A DNA stretch of 64,000 bases from DASRAJ01 sp035638255 (GTDB lineage: Bacteria > Bacteroidota > Bacteroidia > Chitinophagales > UBA10324), in assembly GCA_035638255.1 (NCBI GenBank), contig DASRAJ010000029.1, forward strand, positions 1 to 64,000, given 5' to 3'. Below the pieces are notes generated by a model that saw only the letters and a program-made list of their open reading frames with translations, searched no databases and was not told where the DNA came from. Made by a program: the position numbers and the translations under genes. This document shows, piece after piece, positions 25,954 through 34,591 of the stretch. Each line of letters starts with the position of its first letter. Position 1 is the first letter of the stretch.

Positions 25954-27045
25954 TCACCGTGCCAGCAGCGTACTCAATCCCATTTCTTTTTCTTTTCCCC
26001 GCAGCTTGATGTTGCCGAGAGGTTGAAGGATGAACTGATCACCGAAGGAGAGTTGAGACAATAATTCGTCAGAAGCAATGAGGTCCACTTTAAACTCTTT
26101 GCATTTGTTTTCGATGCGCGATGTGGTGTTTAGCACGTTACCGGAAAACGTAATGTCGCGCTTCATGATGCCGATCTCGCCGGCAATTACTTTTCCGAAA
26201 TGGATACCCGCCTTGAATTCCGGCAGTAATCCGAACTTGCTCAGGTAACGTTGACTATTATCTTCAATCACTTTCTTCATGTCGAAGAAACATTGCACAC
26301 AGTTGTTGCCGCTGATGCCGTTCTCGTATTCCCATACCACGATTATTTCATCGCCGATATACTGGTAGATGTCACCCTTTCTATTGATGATGGGATTGGT
26401 AACGTCAGCAAAGAAATCTTTCAGCAGGTCATGATAACGCTCGTCACCGAGTTTTTCAGCGATGGTGGTGGAGTCATTCAAATCGGCGAACATGAAGATG
26501 CGCGTTTCCTTCCTGGACAAATGATATTTACCACGAAGAATGTCCCATAAAATTCCGTGACCGAATTTATTATTCATCAGCAGCACAAACTGAGTGAGCG
26601 CAACTACGATAGACCAAATGAGAATATTGTTCAGATGGTAGGAGTCTGAAAGAAAATATTTATAGGCCTGTCCGAAACCGGATTCACCCACTTGAATGCC
26701 GGTACTGTATGGTACCCAGAAGAGTCCACCGATTGCTGTGACAGTGATCACGATGACGATGTAGGTGAGGCAGTTCATGAGAATGGAATACCCATAAGGT
26801 TTATTGATAAATTTTACGTTGAGATAAAACACAAACAAACTTCCTGCAGTCAGCGTAGCGACAAAGGCACCGTACACATTGACGATAAGATCGGACCAGA
26901 AAGAATAATATTGGGAGGGTGAAGCATGAATCTCATGGGCATTGACGAGAAAATAATCGTAAGCAGCAATGAGAAATGCCGCCACCACCCAAGCCACCAT
27001 AACGAACAGCAGTTGGGCAAACTGGATTTTTCTTCTGCGCGACAT
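25954..27045 (-). CDS. Membrane-bound class III adenylate/guanylate cyclase
   Basis: A 363-residue protein with about four N-terminal transmembrane helices (residues 10-30, 55-75, 90-112, 140-158), then a class III cyclase domain (182-345). Metal-binding aspartates are D188 (FADLNDST) and D232 (IGDE); the transition-state pair N306/R310 (NVLNTTSR) is present. The usual adenine-selecting Lys before GD is Gln 228 (IYQYIGD), so nucleotide preference is uncertain. It should make cAMP or cGMP at the inner membrane. A close paralogue lies at 55454-56539 with the same replacement. The promoter region upstream is occupied by a repeat A copy. Confidence 0.85.
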   Translation of the reverse strand: MSRRRKIQFAQLLFVMVAWVVAAFLIAAYDYFLVNAHEIHASPSQYYSFWSDLIVNVYGAFVATLTAGSLFVFYLNVKFINKPYGYSILMNCLTYIVIVITVTAIGGLFWVPYSTGIQVGESGFGQAYKYFLSDSYHLNNILIWSIVVALTQFVLLMNNKFGHGILWDILRGKYHLSRKETRIFMFADLNDSTTIAEKLGDERYHDLLKDFFADVTNPIINRKGDIYQYIGDEIIVVWEYENGISGNNCVQCFFDMKKVIEDNSQRYLSKFGLLPEFKAGIHFGKVIAGEIGIMKRDITFSGNVLNTTSRIENKCKEFKVDLIASDELLSQLSFGDQFILQPLGNIKLRGKEKEMGLSTLLAR

Positions 27046-27070
27046 AAAAGGAAATTTCGCGGGAAGATAA

Positions 27071-27183
27071 GTGGTCTTTGCGATAGGTTGTGCGAAGCCA
27101 GACCAGCAGAAATTGTGCAGACGCGTCAGTTGTTGGGCTTGCTCCCGAACGTTACTTTTGCAAAGCCCGGCAACGGCGTTAAA
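27071..27183 (+). repeat. Repeat element A, copy upstream of the oxidoreductase gene
   Basis: Runs from GTGGTCTTTGCG to GCAACGGCGTTAAA and contains GTGCGAAGCCAGACCAGCAG, GTGCAGACGCGTCAGTTGTT and the 3' arm GCAAAGCCC. It fills the space between the divergent cyclase and oxidoreductase genes and ends 17 nt before the latter's start. Confidence 0.7.
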
Positions 27184-27200
27184 GGAATGATCTGATTAAA

Positions 27201-28202
27201 ATGAAAGCATTTACAAAAACAAAATACGGCGGACCGGAGATACTTCAATTGGAGGATATAGAAAAACCCTCATTGAAACGTAATCACATATTGGTTAAGG
27301 TCTCAGCAAATTCGGCCAATCCCGCTGACTGGCACATTCTCCGGGGCAAACCATTTTTTGCGCGATTCACATTCGGATTATTTAAACCAAGAGAAAAAAT
27401 ACTGGGAGCTGATTTTGCCGGCGTTGTAGAAGAGGTTGGAAATGACGTAACGCATTTCAAAGTGGGAGACCGTGTATTTGGAGAGATGCTGACAGGAGGT
27501 GCTTTTGCTGAATACGCTTGTGTGCCGGCAAATGTTTGCGCCCTGATGCCGGAAGGAATAGGTTTTCCTGAAATGGCGAGTGTGCCGATAGCAGGACTAA
27601 CAGCTTTGCAGGCACTCATCACGCACGGACAGCTCAAAGAAGGAGAATCGGTTTTGATCAACGGTTCTTCAGGTGGTGTCGGTCATTTTACCGTGCAGAT
27701 TGCAAAAGCCTCTGGTGCCAAAGTAACTGCTGTCTGTTCGGGTAGAAATATTGACTTTGTAAAAACATTAGGTGCTGATCAGGTTATTGCATACGATAAA
27801 GAAGACATTCATCAACACAATGGAAGATACAACCTGGTTATTGATACGAATGGCAACCTTACGCATGAAGACTACAAACGTATGGGACAGCGGGGTGTCA
27901 TGGTGGGTTTTACCACGTTGGGAAATATGATTTCGTTACTTTTAAAAAGAGCTTTCAGCAAATTTCCCCTGGCCCAATTTACAGCTCAAGCCAACACAAC
28001 AGATCTGGAGACATTAGCATCCCTGATTCAAAACGGGAAAATTAAAGTTCACATTGAAAAGATCTATTCTTATAAAAATATTCCGGAAGCTATAAAATAT
28101 ATAGAAGCCATGCGCACTAAAGGAAAAGTGGCAATGGTTTGGAATAACAATAGTGGCAGAAAAGAAGATGTTGATGAAGCAGAGAAAAGCACAAACCGAT
28201 AG
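27201..28202 (+). CDS. NAD(P)-dependent MDR-family oxidoreductase (quinone reductase-like)
   Basis: A 333-residue medium-chain dehydrogenase/reductase. The GroES-like N-terminal half (KVSANSANPADWHILRG, ILGADFAGVVEEVG) lacks the structural-zinc cysteine cluster, as in quinone oxidoreductases. The Rossmann half carries VLINGSSGGVGHFTVQIAKASG for NAD(P) binding. It probably reduces a quinone or enone with NADPH. The gene is flanked by a repeat A copy on each side and shows no operon partner. Confidence 0.9.
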   Translation: MKAFTKTKYGGPEILQLEDIEKPSLKRNHILVKVSANSANPADWHILRGKPFFARFTFGLFKPREKILGADFAGVVEEVGNDVTHFKVGDRVFGEMLTGGAFAEYACVPANVCALMPEGIGFPEMASVPIAGLTALQALITHGQLKEGESVLINGSSGGVGHFTVQIAKASGAKVTAVCSGRNIDFVKTLGADQVIAYDKEDIHQHNGRYNLVIDTNGNLTHEDYKRMGQRGVMVGFTTLGNMISLLLKRAFSKFPLAQFTAQANTTDLETLASLIQNGKIKVHIEKIYSYKNIPEAIKYIEAMRTKGKVAMVWNNNSGRKEDVDEAEKSTNR

Positions 28203-28223
28203 CAAATGCATTGCTCCAAGTGT

Positions 28224-28323
28224 GAGGTTGTGCGAAGCCAGACCAACAGCAATGGTGCAGACGCGTCAGTTGTTGGTCCTCCTCCCGCATGTTACTTTTG
28301 CAAAGATCAACAACGGCGTTAAA
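28224..28323 (+). repeat. Repeat element A, 5'-truncated copy
   Basis: Starts at the internal GAGGTTGTGCGAAGCCAGAC and runs through GTGCAGACGCGTCAGTTG to GCAAAGATCAACAACGGCG. The 5' terminal arm is missing. It lies between the oxidoreductase and zinc-ribbon genes. Confidence 0.68.
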
Positions 28324-28352
28324 CCAAACCCTGAAAGGTTAAAATCAATCCT

Positions 28353-28571
28353 ATGAAAAATTCTCAAACATGTCCAAAATGCAGTTCCAAAGACATTCTA
28401 AGAATTCCGGGTTATGTAGGACCTTACGGGTCAGGAAATAATATAAACATTGGATTTTTTAGGGCGCCAGTTAAAATTTCACGATACGTATGCACGTCTT
28501 GTGGATTTTCTGAAGAATGGATTGATAATTACCAGGACATTGAAAAATTAAAAAGAAAATATAAGAACTGA
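28353..28571 (+). CDS. Small zinc-ribbon protein
   Basis: A 72-residue protein with two Cys pairs, CPKC at residues 7-10 and CTSC near residue 49-52, spaced as a zinc ribbon, separated by a glycine-rich loop (GYVGPYGSGNNINIGF). Similar small proteins of unknown role are common; they may act as adaptors binding nucleic acid or protein. It stands alone between two repeat A copies. Confidence 0.75.
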   Translation: MKNSQTCPKCSSKDILRIPGYVGPYGSGNNINIGFFRAPVKISRYVCTSCGFSEEWIDNYQDIEKLKRKYKN

Positions 28572-28574
28572 TTC

Positions 28575-28688
28575 GCGCCGCTGTTGGTCTTTGCAATAGC
28601 TTGTGCGAAGCCAGACCAACAGCAATGGTGCAGACGCGTCAGTTGGTCTTCCTCCCGCATGTTGCTTTTGCAAAGACCAACAATGGCA
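28575..28688 (+). repeat. Repeat element A, full-length copy
   Basis: From GCGCCGCTGTTGGTCTTTGC to TTTTGCAAAGACCAACAATG. The inverted arms GCTGTTGGTCT and AGACCAACAGC of the first hairpin are perfect. It begins 3 nt after the zinc-ribbon stop codon. Confidence 0.72.
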
Positions 28689-28716
28689 TGGCTCGAGTTA
28701 AATAAAAAATAGAAAT

Positions 28717-29193
28717 GTGAATCATACTATTCATGAAACAACAAAATCAAATGGCAGTTGCGTGAAAATATTTATTTCAATACTGCTATTGTTCGGAATT
28801 TACTCCTGTCATCAAAATGGATCGAGTAAGAACTATGAAGATGAAGAATATTTAGAAATAGAAAAAATAATTTCCGGGATGGATGTTGTTCTAACACCTC
28901 AAGATTTGGTTTTTGATGAAAATGATTCAATTCCTATTGTTATTGATTGTACCTTTAAGAATTCAGCACTTGATTGCGGTTCAGGAGAAGTTCGATTTGT
29001 AATTGATGATACTATTAATATGAGCAGAGTTTATGAAGATTCAACTTATAATTATCAATATTGTGCTTGCGGTGACACCGTATTTTTGAATCATTTATCA
29101 AGTGGAATACACATCTTAAGTGGCAGTTTTTCCTGGAATAAAGGGGACTGGACTCTCGGTAAAAATTGGAAAAGACAAATCATAATAAACTAA
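28717..29193 (+). CDS. Hypothetical lipoprotein
   Basis: The frame starts at GTG 28717 (158 residues); a GTG at 28762 would start just before the hydrophobic core and is an equally plausible start. Lipobox GIYSC follows KIFISILLLF. The mature part is acidic and beta-rich with a Cys set (IDCTF, LDCGSGEV, YCACGDT), perhaps an Ig-like envelope domain (SSGIHILSGSFSW). The family is unknown. It starts within 30 nt of a repeat A copy. Confidence 0.6.
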   Translation: MNHTIHETTKSNGSCVKIFISILLLFGIYSCHQNGSSKNYEDEEYLEIEKIISGMDVVLTPQDLVFDENDSIPIVIDCTFKNSALDCGSGEVRFVIDDTINMSRVYEDSTYNYQYCACGDTVFLNHLSSGIHILSGSFSWNKGDWTLGKNWKRQIIIN

Positions 29194-29246
29194 AACTTCT
29201 GCCGCTATACCCACGCCGTGTTTCCCGGAGAGGACACGGTGACTTC

Positions 29247-29366
29247 GCGGCACTGTTGGTCTTTGTGAAAGGTTGCGTGAAGCCAGACCAACAGCAATTG
29301 TGCAGACGCGTCAATTGTTGGTCTTCCTCCCGGATGTTGATTTTGCAAAGACCAACGGCGTTAAAA
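29247..29366 (+). repeat. Repeat element A, full-length copy abutting a start codon
   Basis: From GCGGCACTGTTGGTCTTTGT to GCAAAGACCAACGGCGTTAAAA. Its last base is 6 nt before the ATG of the next lipoprotein gene, so the element must supply that gene's 5' untranslated region. A separate palindrome (CCGTGT, then GACACGG) lies just before it at 29217-29240. Confidence 0.72.
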
Positions 29367-29372
29367 TATTTT

Positions 29373-30314
29373 ATGTTGATTTTATTTTGTTTTTCCTGCC
29401 AGAACAATAAAGAAACTGTTTTGCCGAAAAATACCTGGGAATGCCAAAATTATTCAAATATTAAGATCTCAGACAATTCAGAGTTTTTAGAAACAATTAA
29501 AAATGAAAGAAAGTATTGGATTTTTAAATCAGATAGTAGCGGGAAAATTCTTAATAGAGAAACTGTTGACGAACTAACAATGAAGAGTTGGAAACTTTAT
29601 GAAAAAAACAAAAATTATATATTAGAGATTGTATTTAGGCAAAGAGATTATTGGATTAATGGGCATCCGGAAGATACAACATTTATCAAGACATATTTAG
29701 TTAAAACACTTACAAATGATAGTTTAATATTAAAAAGTATTGACGGTGAAGAATCTTATACTTTCATATCGACTCAAAAAATAGTAAAATACATTGATAC
29801 TACAAATTATGAGCGATTAAATGAACAACGTGAAGAGCGAATTCGTCATTACACATTTAAAAAAATGAACACTGTTTATGATGTTGCCAATGATTCTGCC
29901 CGAATATGGGGCAATGGAGAAGATGGTTTTGATTTAATATTTGAACATTCAAAATTAACCCTATGGTTTGGGTTTCTTGGTCAGTGCACATACGAGTTTC
30001 CCGTTAAAATTGAAAATGATAAATTAGTTGTCTATTGGGATACAATTGAAGATTGCGTTTTTGAAAGTGGCATGAAAAATAAATTTGGTTTGATCAAATA
30101 CCCCCATACAGGAGATAAGTTTATGAGCTTAAAACTGATTAACGATTCAACGCTAAAAGCGAATTACTTTTTTTTGGATTGGGTTAATAAGTTTAATAAA
30201 CATCAGTTAGTAAATGGCATTAAACGCTTTGAAACTTATAGTGGGTCAACTAAATATTTATTTCCTGAATATTTTAAATTTGAGAAAGAAGAATCAAAGT
30301 TTTTTATTAAATAA
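29373..30314 (+). CDS. Hypothetical lipoprotein
   Basis: From ATG 29373, 313 residues with a very short lipoprotein signal (MLILFCFSC, Cys 9). The frame continues upstream to 29166, but that part is translated repeat A. The mature protein is mainly beta; KYWIFKSDSSGKILNRETVDE and later blocks such as WGNGEDGFDLIFEHSKLTLWFGF suggest two related lipocalin-like halves. The family is unknown. The unusually short signal peptide may mean that the original start was lost when the repeat inserted. Confidence 0.62.
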   Translation: MLILFCFSCQNNKETVLPKNTWECQNYSNIKISDNSEFLETIKNERKYWIFKSDSSGKILNRETVDELTMKSWKLYEKNKNYILEIVFRQRDYWINGHPEDTTFIKTYLVKTLTNDSLILKSIDGEESYTFISTQKIVKYIDTTNYERLNEQREERIRHYTFKKMNTVYDVANDSARIWGNGEDGFDLIFEHSKLTLWFGFLGQCTYEFPVKIENDKLVVYWDTIEDCVFESGMKNKFGLIKYPHTGDKFMSLKLINDSTLKANYFFLDWVNKFNKHQLVNGIKRFETYSGSTKYLFPEYFKFEKEESKFFIK

Positions 30315-30353
30315 TAAAATAAGAAACGGCGACTAATAAATCCTGTAAAAACT

Positions 30354-30905
30354 ATGGAAACAATTACGCATCCTGAAGTTATTTTTTCCGGCACCACATT
30401 GATTGGCAAACCAGTGGAAAAGCTAATAAGAACAATTGGCGATCTCAATGGATTGTTCGCAGATCAAAACGCTTTTGAAGAACAGGATGCCAATCAAATT
30501 GCCTACGAAGTTGAAAGTTATTTTCCCGTGCCGGAAGGTACAGAAGGCGGATTATTTTTTGGTATTACACGCATGCGACCCGGAACAATTGGCAATGAAT
30601 ACATGATGACCAAAGGTCATTCGCATGTCTTGGAAAACCGGGCAGAGTTCTATTGGTGTATTGAGGGTGAGGGCATCATGTTGTTCATGGACAAAGACCG
30701 GAATGTGTGGGCAGAAAAAATGTTTCCGGGAAGCCTGCATTATATTAAAGGGCCTGCGGCGCATAGAGTAGCTAACACCGGTGAGTCCGTACTTTCATTT
30801 GGCGCATGCTGGCCTTCCGATGCAGGTCATAATTATGAATTGATTGCAAAGAATGGTTTTTCAAAAAGGTTGATGAAGGTAAACGGAGAGCCGCAACTGG
30901 TCTAA
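30354..30905 (+). CDS. pgi: Cupin-type glucose-6-phosphate isomerase
   Basis: A 183-residue protein of the archaeal/cupin phosphoglucose isomerase family (EC 5.3.1.9). The metal-site motifs are visible: TKGHSHVLENRAEFYWCIEG (His, His, Glu ligands, about residues 83-102) and PAAHRVANTG near residue 136. It interconverts glucose 6-phosphate and fructose 6-phosphate in the cytoplasm and is unrelated to the usual bacterial Pgi. It begins a hexose-metabolism block with the ROK kinase (31936), phosphomannose isomerase (34592), a cupin (37832) and an MFS sugar porter (39157). Confidence 0.9.
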   Translation: METITHPEVIFSGTTLIGKPVEKLIRTIGDLNGLFADQNAFEEQDANQIAYEVESYFPVPEGTEGGLFFGITRMRPGTIGNEYMMTKGHSHVLENRAEFYWCIEGEGIMLFMDKDRNVWAEKMFPGSLHYIKGPAAHRVANTGESVLSFGACWPSDAGHNYELIAKNGFSKRLMKVNGEPQLV

Positions 30906-30951
30906 CTTTCTGACCGGGGATTGCCCTCACCACCGCAATGAAGAAATTAAA

Positions 30952-31851
30952 ATGAATAGAGTTCGGATCATATTGACATTATTGCTTTTCAATTCTGAAC
31001 TGTATGCTGATACGCCAGGGACAGCATATAAATATGACCTTTATTCTCAAAACGGAAATTTTTTACTCGAGTCAACACCTTACAGTGAATATGACCAAGC
31101 TTCATTGGGAAAATCAAAAATCTACGATAAGAATAAAAACCTTATTTATGAGACAAACAGATATTTCCCAAGACCATCATTTATCAGTAATGATGGACAA
31201 ATGATTGTAAGCTTAGCTTATTGGGTGTGGACGCCAGACCAAGAGGAGGTTCCAATAATTGAGTTTTATAGCAGAGGGGATAGTGTTAGATATTATTATC
31301 TCTGCGATATTATCAACGATTTGCACAAGCTTAGATACAGCGTATCACATACAAAATGGTACATAGACATCTTTGTTGACACTGACACTTTATACATAAT
31401 AACGACAGAAAGAAGTGTCATTAAAGTATCTATGAGTAGTGGTGAAATTGTGGAGGCACTACAGTTCGAGACTTTCAAAAAGCAATACAACCTTGAGAAT
31501 GAACCGGAAATAAAAACCACAGTTTACAGAGATATAAAGTATCCGCAAGGATACATATTTCCAGACCTGAAAGATGGACGAAAATTTAAAGACGCCTTAA
31601 AAAATGATCTGGCAAAAATTGAAGTTAAGGACTATACTGACTGTGATTACTACATCCAAGTAATTGCACATATAGACAGTGAAGGGAACGCAACAGTTGT
31701 TCATTTATCAGCTACGGTGAACGGCAAGGACAATCAAGAATGGTACGCCACTGTAGAGAACTGGATTGAAAAGCAACAATATAAAACAAACCTGCATCCC
31801 TTTAAAGAATGGACTTACAAGGAATATTTTTACTTAAAACAAAAAGAATAA
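30952..31851 (+). CDS. Hypothetical protein
   Basis: A 299-residue protein with a signal peptide (MNRVRIILTLLLFNSELYADTPG). The first 170 residues form a beta-rich region with regular hairpins (YSQNGNFLLESTPY, KIYDKNKNLIYETNRYF, WTPDQEEVPIIEFYSRGDSV). The C-terminal part (DCDYYIQVIAHIDSEGNATVVHL) resembles a TonB C-terminal-like fold in spacing, but I would not assign it. It separates the isomerase and kinase genes and may be an insertion. Confidence 0.6.
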   Translation: MNRVRIILTLLLFNSELYADTPGTAYKYDLYSQNGNFLLESTPYSEYDQASLGKSKIYDKNKNLIYETNRYFPRPSFISNDGQMIVSLAYWVWTPDQEEVPIIEFYSRGDSVRYYYLCDIINDLHKLRYSVSHTKWYIDIFVDTDTLYIITTERSVIKVSMSSGEIVEALQFETFKKQYNLENEPEIKTTVYRDIKYPQGYIFPDLKDGRKFKDALKNDLAKIEVKDYTDCDYYIQVIAHIDSEGNATVVHLSATVNGKDNQEWYATVENWIEKQQYKTNLHPFKEWTYKEYFYLKQKE

Positions 31852-31935
31852 AACTAACTGTGTTTGACTTTGACTCGCGAGCGAATGCAACCCGTTAGCC
31901 GTCCTCACCAACCACAATAAACATTGTTTCATACC

Positions 31936-32880
31936 ATGAATAACTTTTCTATCGGCATCGATCTCGGAGGAACAAGAATTAAATCAGGCTTGCTAAAAGA
32001 CAATGTTCTGCTGGAAAAAAAAATTCTCGATGCTGAATCAGATAAAGGCCTACAACCAAACCTTGTCAGGCTCGAAGCAGTTATTGATGATTTGCTGAAA
32101 AAGTATGAAGTAAAACCGGGTATGTTGCAGGGAATCGGGCTTGCCTTTCCGGGAATTGTCAATCCGCTTTCCAAAAAGATAATAGCCACTAATAAAAAAT
32201 ATGATGACGATCCACAACTGAATTTGGCGCAGTGGGCAGCACAAAAATGGAATACTGCTCTATACATAGAAAACGATGCGCGCATGGCTGCTGTGGGTGA
32301 ATGGAAATTTGGTGCAGCACGGAGAAGCGATGATGTAGTGGTCGTTACTATCGGGACAGGAATTGGTTCATCCGCCATCATTGAAGGACGATTGTTAAGA
32401 GGGAAACATTTCCAGGCAGGTGTCCTGGGTGGTCATTTCACTGTTCAATACAACGGGAATGAATGTACCTGCGGTAACATAGGCTGTGTGGAAGCACAGG
32501 CATCGACCTGGAACATTAGCAGGATGATAAAAGCTGATCCTGGTTTTTCAAAAAGCAGTTTAGCCAATGAATCGCATCTCGATTTTTATGCGGTGTTTAA
32601 AGCGTCGCGGGAAAACGATGAATTAGCAACCCGTATAAAATACGAATGCATGAATATCTGGTCTGCAGGTATCATCAACCTCATCCACGCTTATGACCCG
32701 GAAATTGTAGTGTTAGGAGGAGGTATTCTTAACAGCAAAGAAGAAATCATTCCCTATATCCAGCAAAGAGCTGCACAATATGCCTGGTGCCCCTGGGGCA
32801 ATGTTCAGATCAAAGCATCGGAGCTGATGGATGACGCGGCCATTCTTGGTGTTACCTATTGTCTATTGCATTCACTATAA
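31936..32880 (+). CDS. ROK-family glucokinase
   Basis: A 314-residue kinase from ATG 31936; the apparent longer start at 31924 is a TTG. The N-terminal phosphate loop GIDLGGTRIKSG, the TIGTGIGSS loop and the zinc-binding CTCGNIGCVE motif (near residue 175) place it in the ROK family. The likely reaction is ATP-dependent phosphorylation of glucose (or mannose) to the 6-phosphate; no helix-turn-helix is present, so it is an enzyme, not a repressor. The product is the substrate of the neighbouring cupin phosphoglucose isomerase. Confidence 0.88.
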   Translation: MNNFSIGIDLGGTRIKSGLLKDNVLLEKKILDAESDKGLQPNLVRLEAVIDDLLKKYEVKPGMLQGIGLAFPGIVNPLSKKIIATNKKYDDDPQLNLAQWAAQKWNTALYIENDARMAAVGEWKFGAARRSDDVVVVTIGTGIGSSAIIEGRLLRGKHFQAGVLGGHFTVQYNGNECTCGNIGCVEAQASTWNISRMIKADPGFSKSSLANESHLDFYAVFKASRENDELATRIKYECMNIWSAGIINLIHAYDPEIVVLGGGILNSKEEIIPYIQQRAAQYAWCPWGNVQIKASELMDDAAILGVTYCLLHSL

Positions 32881-32901
32881 TTTGCCCGTTAAAATTCTTA
32901 A

Positions 32902-32952
32902 TTATACCTCCGCCCTGTCTCCCTTCCGAAGGTTGGGCGGAAGTGCAAGCGT
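32902..32952. repeat. Dispersed repeat D, copy 1
   Basis: TTATACC-CCGCC-TGTCTCCCTTCCGAAGG-TTGGG-CGGAAGT-CAAGCGT, shared with 56572-56623. The CCGCCC and GGGCGG arms pair around a CCTTCCGAAGG core. Here it lies between the convergent kinase gene and a T9SS cargo gene. Confidence 0.65.
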
Positions 32953-32972
32953 TGATTTTATAAGGCAACATT

Positions 32973-34364
32973 TTATTCTTTCATCACTTTCGCAATTTTC
33001 TTTTCATTGTCTGCCATTAGCTCGATGAAATAAACTCCTGAGGTAAGATTGCCAAGGTTAATTTTCAGTTGCGAGTTTCTCATCACAAGCTGTTGTGAAA
33101 GAATTTCTTTTCCACTCAAATCAGTAACTATAAGGTTCACCTTTTGATTGTTGAAAGAAGTGGCGTTGCAAATAACATATTGAGTAACCGGGTTTGGATT
33201 AATGGTGAACACATCCACTGGAGGCAATTGCACTCCTGATTCAATCCCGCTTAAAGTGATAAAGCCACCAGTGGGATATGCACCATTGCTGCCATTGAAA
33301 TCGAGCAACTTGGTGAAAGTGTTTGTGAGAAGATCGAAGTTGAAAACTGTGCCATCATCATTTGCGCTTCCATGGAATGTGGTTCCGTAAAGTATATTTC
33401 CAACTTGCATCAGGTTAGCAAGCGGAAGGATACCAACAGAATCGGAGAGGTCAAACAATTTAGTGTACGTATTACCGGAAGGATCGAAACTGAATATGAC
33501 GCCATGGTAATTAGAGCCGCCTTCAGTTGTAAGTCCATACAGGATTCCATTACTTCCCTGCATCAAGGTACCACTTGGAAAACCGCCGGTTGAAAAATCA
33601 AAATCATAAAGTGATTCATAAATATTGTCCAACGGGTCAAAGCTGAATATAGCACCGGAACTATTGGCGCCTCCGTCGCGAGCCATTCCATATAGCTTTC
33701 CGTCACTCGCTTGTATAAGACCGCCCACTGGTAAATAGGCCGTTAAAAAATCAAACTCATGCACGGTGGAATAAATATTAGTTGCCGGATCAAAACTATA
33801 AATGGTGCCTGAAGCATTCGCGGTAGTGCCATAAAGTTTACCATCGCTGGCTACCACAGGCGTACTATAAGGATTTGCTTCAGCAGGATATGCCATATCA
33901 TACAGATCAGTATAAATTTCTGTAGCAATAGTGTAACTGTATATTACTCCGCGGCCATTAACTCCTCCTATAACAGCAGTCCCATACAGCACACCGTCTT
34001 TTTCTACAACGCCGCTTGCAGGAAAATTACCGTGGGTCCAATCAAAACTGTAAACATCACTGTAATCTCCGTTTACCGGATTGTAACGATAGATCGTGCC
34101 ACCGCCGTACCATTCACCTCCGGCACAAACGCCATATAAGTTACTATCGCTTGCCATAAATAAGTTGCCCCTTGGGTGATTACCCGGAAGAGTATTGAAG
34201 GCACGTTCAACGTTGAAGTTTGTTCCATCAGTATTCATACTAAAGATGGTTCCTCCATTGTAAGCACCACCATATTCAGCCGTACCCCATAACTGAACAT
34301 TCTGTGCGGCCAAGCGCATCGAAATAAAAAGCCCAATGCAAAAGAGAAGATATTTTATTTTCAT
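32973..34364 (-). CDS. Secreted GloVer-type tandem-repeat protein with T9SS sorting domain
   Basis: A 463-residue protein with signal MKIKYLLFCIGLFISMRLAAQ. Repeats of about 45 residues carry LYGT---GG---GGVIFSFDP-TN-Y--LYDF (for example GKLYGTTANASGTIYSFDP), the pattern of 'choice-of-anchor tandem repeat GloVer' proteins, probably a beta-propeller. The C-terminus (INPNPVTQYVICNATSF to KKIAKVMKE) is a T9SS type A domain. Surface localisation is expected; the ligand is unknown. It is transcribed against the surrounding sugar genes. Confidence 0.85.
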   Translation of the reverse strand: MKIKYLLFCIGLFISMRLAAQNVQLWGTAEYGGAYNGGTIFSMNTDGTNFNVERAFNTLPGNHPRGNLFMASDSNLYGVCAGGEWYGGGTIYRYNPVNGDYSDVYSFDWTHGNFPASGVVEKDGVLYGTAVIGGVNGRGVIYSYTIATEIYTDLYDMAYPAEANPYSTPVVASDGKLYGTTANASGTIYSFDPATNIYSTVHEFDFLTAYLPVGGLIQASDGKLYGMARDGGANSSGAIFSFDPLDNIYESLYDFDFSTGGFPSGTLMQGSNGILYGLTTEGGSNYHGVIFSFDPSGNTYTKLFDLSDSVGILPLANLMQVGNILYGTTFHGSANDDGTVFNFDLLTNTFTKLLDFNGSNGAYPTGGFITLSGIESGVQLPPVDVFTINPNPVTQYVICNATSFNNQKVNLIVTDLSGKEILSQQLVMRNSQLKINLGNLTSGVYFIELMADNEKKIAKVMKE

Positions 34365-34491
34365 AGTATAGCGTTTTGCGATACCAATAGTACGAATAAT
34401 TTTTCTGCCGATGTTGGTGCGCAGCCGTTGTTGCGTCCCTCACCAAACAACCCAAGCGCGAGCAATCGAAGCGACTGCAAAACAAACAAAA

Positions 34492-34510
34492 AGCGCCAAT
34501 ACTCAGCGCT
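34492..34510. terminator. Short hairpin followed by T-run on both strands
   Basis: AGCGC, nine bases and GCGCT, followed by seven T on the plus strand and preceded by five A. No gene ends just before it on either strand: it sits between two divergent starts. It may insulate the phosphomannose isomerase gene from upstream transcription. Confidence 0.4.
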
Positions 34511-34559
34511 TTTTTTCCTCTGGTCACTCTCTTGTCAGTGGCAAGATCTATTCAAAGAA

Positions 34560-34567
34560 TATCTTTG
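34560..34567 (+). promoter_or_regulatory. Candidate -7 box TATCTTTG of the phosphomannose isomerase gene
   Basis: TATCTTTG lies 24 nt before ATG 34592. A TTG at 34532-34534 is 25 nt upstream, a little farther than the common 19-20 nt. Confidence 0.45.
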
Positions 34568-34591
34568 CAGACACTGAAGTGAATCATTCAC

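Noticed and set aside
17018..29366. Repeat A copies as a CRISPR array
   Set aside because: Copies are about 115 bp, separated by whole genes of unequal length, and no cas genes are present.
29166..29372. 69-codon N-terminal extension of the 29373 lipoprotein
   Set aside because: The extension is translated repeat A sequence; the lipoprotein signal begins at ATG 29373.
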